This document shows, piece by piece, positions 62,105 through 64,000 of a stretch of DNA of 64,000 nucleotides (position 1 is the stretch's first letter; each line of letters opens with the position of its first letter). Source of the DNA: Candidatus Hadarchaeales archaeon (GTDB lineage Archaea; Hadarchaeota; Hadarchaeia; Hadarchaeales; WYZ-LMO6); contig JAVYML010000002.1 of the NCBI GenBank assembly GCA_038736355.1, positions 186,001 through 250,000 of the forward strand, given 5' to 3'. Under the pieces are notes generated by a model that saw nothing but the letters and a program-made list of their open reading frames with translations, searched no databases and was not told the DNA's origin. The translations under genes were made by a program, and so were the position numbers.

Positions 62105-63966
62105 AGGGAGGATACAAGGGCAAAATATTGAGGGTAAACCTCTCCACCGGTAGAATTGAAAAGGAGAACCTTTCCCCCGAATTGGCCAGGAAGTTTCTGG
62201 GTGGAGTAGGATTGGGAAGTTATCTCCTCTTCAAGGAGGTACCAGCCGGAACGGATCCTTTGGGTGAATCGAACAAACTCTTTTTCTGCACCGGTCCACT
62301 TACCGGCACCAGGATCCCCACGGGAAGATACGTGGTGGTTTTCAAATCACCCCTCACCTCCATCTTGGGATGGTCCAGCTCAGCCGGACACTGGGGTCCA
62401 GAATTGAAGTTCGCAGGATACGATCTCCTCATCGTAGAAGGGGCTTCTTCCTCTCCCGTCTACCTCTGGATCGATGACGACTTCGTCGAACTGAGAAAGG
62501 CCCAACATCTTTGGGGGGCCACCACGAGCGAAACACAGCGGAGGATAAGGAAGGAACTGGGAGACGAAGAGGTGAGGATTGCTTGCATAGGGCCTGCAGG
62601 TGAAAGGCTCGTAAGGTTTGCCTCCATTATCAACGATGAGGGAAGGGCGGCCGGGAGGTGCGGGGCAGGGGCGGTGATGGGTTCAAAGAAACTCAAAGCG
62701 ATAGCGGTGAGGGGACATGGGGGGGTGAAGGTAGCGGATCCGGAAAGGGTTTCCGAGCTGGTCAAAAGGATGTACGAGGTGTGGAAATCCGAACCCTTCG
62801 TCCGCTCCCTCCACCTCTACGGCACGAACGCCATGACCTCCTTCACGAGCGGTATTGCTGCCTTCCCCACTAGGAACTTCCAAAGCGGATGGTTTGAGGA
62901 ATGGGAGAAACTTTCTGGACCCACCCTCTCCAAGACTTTGTTGGTGAAAAAAGCGGGATGCTTTGGATGCCCAATAGCCTGTGGTAGGGTTTCGGTCGTG
63001 AAATCCGGTCCCTATCAAGGAATGGTGGTTTGGGGTCCTGAGTACGAACACGTGAACACCTTCGGAGCCGGATGCGGGAACTCTGACCTGGAAATCGTTT
63101 CCATCTGCCACCAACTCGTCAACGAATACGGAATGGATGGGATAAGCTGTGGAAGAGCCATCTCCTTCGCCATGGAATGCTACGAAAAGGGGCTCCTAAA
63201 GAAAGAGGAAGCGGATGGCCTGGACCTCACCTGGGGAAACAAGGAAACGATAGTGGAACTGGTGAAGAGGATAGGGGAGAGGAGGGGGATAGGAGATCTG
63301 CTGGCGGAGGGCACAAGGCTGGCCGCCAAAAGGTTGGGAAGGGGAACGGAAAAATACGCTATGCAAACTAAGGGGCTGGAGTATGCCGGCTACGAACCGA
63401 GGGGGATGAAGGGAATGGCCCTCACCTATGCCCTAGGCAACAGGGGAGGATGCCATATCACCACCGGCATGCTCTACCTCGACATAGGAACCATGACTTG
63501 GATGTATCCGCTGGATTCCCCCCTGGATCCTCAAGTGCTCGACTTGGAAAAGGTGAAGGCCGAGATAGCCCTGGAACGCAGATATACGGTGATAGAAGCG
63601 GCCGTGCTTTGCAAGTTCTTCGCCGGAATAGTCTTCACCCCTTCCCTCCTGGCCTCTTCCCTCTCCGCCGTCACGGGTTGGGAAATGGACGAAGGGGAGG
63701 TGGATCGAATTGGAGAAAGGATCTGGACCCTCCAGCGAATGTTCAACGTGAGGGAGGGAATAAGCCGAAAGGATGACACCCTGCCCGAGAGGTTCTTTAC
63801 CGAACCCCTCCCCGACGGTTTTTCCCAAGGACAGGTGCTGGATCGGAAGACCTTCGAGGAGATGCTCGACACCTATTATCGGATGGTGGGATGGGACGAA
63901 AACGGGATACCCCGAGAGGAGAAGATAAGGGAGCTGGGATTGGAAGAATTTTTACCCCTTCGCTGA
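62101..63966 (+). CDS. aor: tungsten-dependent aldehyde:ferredoxin oxidoreductase
   Basis: The 621-residue enzyme of the AOR family oxidises aldehydes to acids (or the reverse) with a bis-pyranopterin tungsten and one [4Fe-4S] cluster. It begins YKGKILRVNLSTGRIEKE, has GPLTGTRIPTGRYVVVFKSPLT, GAGAVMGSKKLKAIAVRG, the cluster motif AGCFGCPIACGR with a later Cys in AVLCKFFAG, and MKGMALTYALGNRGGCH. It is complete. The aldehyde substrate is unknown; proximity to atwA raises the option of a role between alkyl-CoM and acyl-CoA. Confidence 0.95.
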   Translation: MKGGYKGKILRVNLSTGRIEKENLSPELARKFLGGVGLGSYLLFKEVPAGTDPLGESNKLFFCTGPLTGTRIPTGRYVVVFKSPLTSILGWSSSAGHWGPELKFAGYDLLIVEGASSSPVYLWIDDDFVELRKAQHLWGATTSETQRRIRKELGDEEVRIACIGPAGERLVRFASIINDEGRAAGRCGAGAVMGSKKLKAIAVRGHGGVKVADPERVSELVKRMYEVWKSEPFVRSLHLYGTNAMTSFTSGIAAFPTRNFQSGWFEEWEKLSGPTLSKTLLVKKAGCFGCPIACGRVSVVKSGPYQGMVVWGPEYEHVNTFGAGCGNSDLEIVSICHQLVNEYGMDGISCGRAISFAMECYEKGLLKKEEADGLDLTWGNKETIVELVKRIGERRGIGDLLAEGTRLAAKRLGRGTEKYAMQTKGLEYAGYEPRGMKGMALTYALGNRGGCHITTGMLYLDIGTMTWMYPLDSPLDPQVLDLEKVKAEIALERRYTVIEAAVLCKFFAGIVFTPSLLASSLSAVTGWEMDEGEVDRIGERIWTLQRMFNVREGISRKDDTLPERFFTEPLPDGFSQGQVLDRKTFEEMLDTYYRMVGWDENGIPREEKIRELGLEEFLPLR

Positions 63967-64000
63967 ACCCCCCATCCACTTCCCTATTTCCTTCTTGAAA
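63952..64000 (-). CDS. possible 3' end of a minus-strand gene cut by the window
   Basis: Reading from the right edge on the minus strand, one frame gives FKKEIGKWMGGSAKG and a TAA stop that overlaps the AOR end by 15 bp. Such short convergent overlaps are common in this genome, but 15 residues are too few to identify anything. Confidence 0.3.
   Translation of the reverse strand, partial: FKKEIGKWMGGSAKG

Noticed and set aside
1-64000. CRISPR arrays, insertion sequences or phage genes
   Set aside because: No regularly spaced direct repeats, transposase, integrase or terminal inverted repeats were seen; the Cas2-like segment at 44264 is isolated.

Overview
The window is archaeal, G+C-rich and densely coded. 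Archaeal-type genes include TFE-alpha, archaeal NAC, aEF-1beta with its zinc-ribbon partner, Taw2/Trm5-type methyltransferase, archaeal phosphoglycerate mutase, the ADTH-synthase/DHQ-synthase II entry to aromatic amino acids, a class III-signal pilin and intron-containing tRNAs. TATA-like boxes about 25 bp upstream of starts are common, and many neighbouring genes share 4-bp ATGA/GTGA/TTGA overlaps. Near its right end the window carries a large block of methanogenesis-marker genes, so the organism almost certainly has a methyl-coenzyme M reductase (Mcr) or alkyl-coenzyme M reductase, although mcrABG are not in the window. Combined with EtfAB, two HdrBC pairs, a thiolase/DUF35 pair and acyl-CoA synthetase subunits, this fits an uncultured Mcr-bearing archaeon with acyl-CoA metabolism, for example a Hadarchaeota-like or other alkane-oxidising lineage. 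The lineage is an inference; no rRNA or mcrA is present to settle it.

Layout. 0-9.6 kb: housekeeping genes (PIN-like protein, hydrolase, RsmA, macrodomain, membrane pyrophosphatase, cyclophilin-like/SWIM fusion, EndoIII, HD proteins, AhcY, TFE). 9.6-12.1 kb: iron alcohol dehydrogenase, SDR and NIPSNAP genes behind a region rich in inverted repeats. 12.1-19 kb: hydrogenase maturation (HypE; HypA, MinD-type HypB, HypF) beside HdrA-MvhD. 19-21.4 kb: two MinD-like ATPases around a coiled-coil membrane protein, then a pilin-like gene. 21.4-25.8 kb: aromatic amino-acid operon. 25.8-33.6 kb: information-processing genes. 33.6-36 kb: three tRNAs (two with introns), a Lon-like protease, a kinase-like protein and a candidate C/D-box RNA. 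36-49.7 kb: redox and acyl-CoA region (EtfBA, HdrC-HdrB twice, thiolase-DUF35, HdrD-like/FAD oxidase pair, two CoA-binding synthetase subunits). 48.2-59.8 kb: one long minus-strand operon for Mcr maturation and activation (MgmA-like radical SAM, Mmp3, 6, 5, 15, 17, 7, McrD, McrC, Mmp8, then MBL, PLP enzyme, acyl-CoA synthetase). 59.8-64 kb: divergent AtwA (component A2), a four-cluster ferredoxin and a tungsten aldehyde:ferredoxin oxidoreductase.

How it may work together (inference): Mcr is matured and ATP-activated by the marker operon plus AtwA; alkyl or acyl units pass through aldehyde or acyl-CoA stages; electrons leave through EtfAB, FAD/HdrD-like and HdrABC-MvhD modules, with Hyp proteins serving a [NiFe]-hydrogenase encoded elsewhere and a proton-pumping pyrophosphatase recovering energy from acyl-CoA activation.
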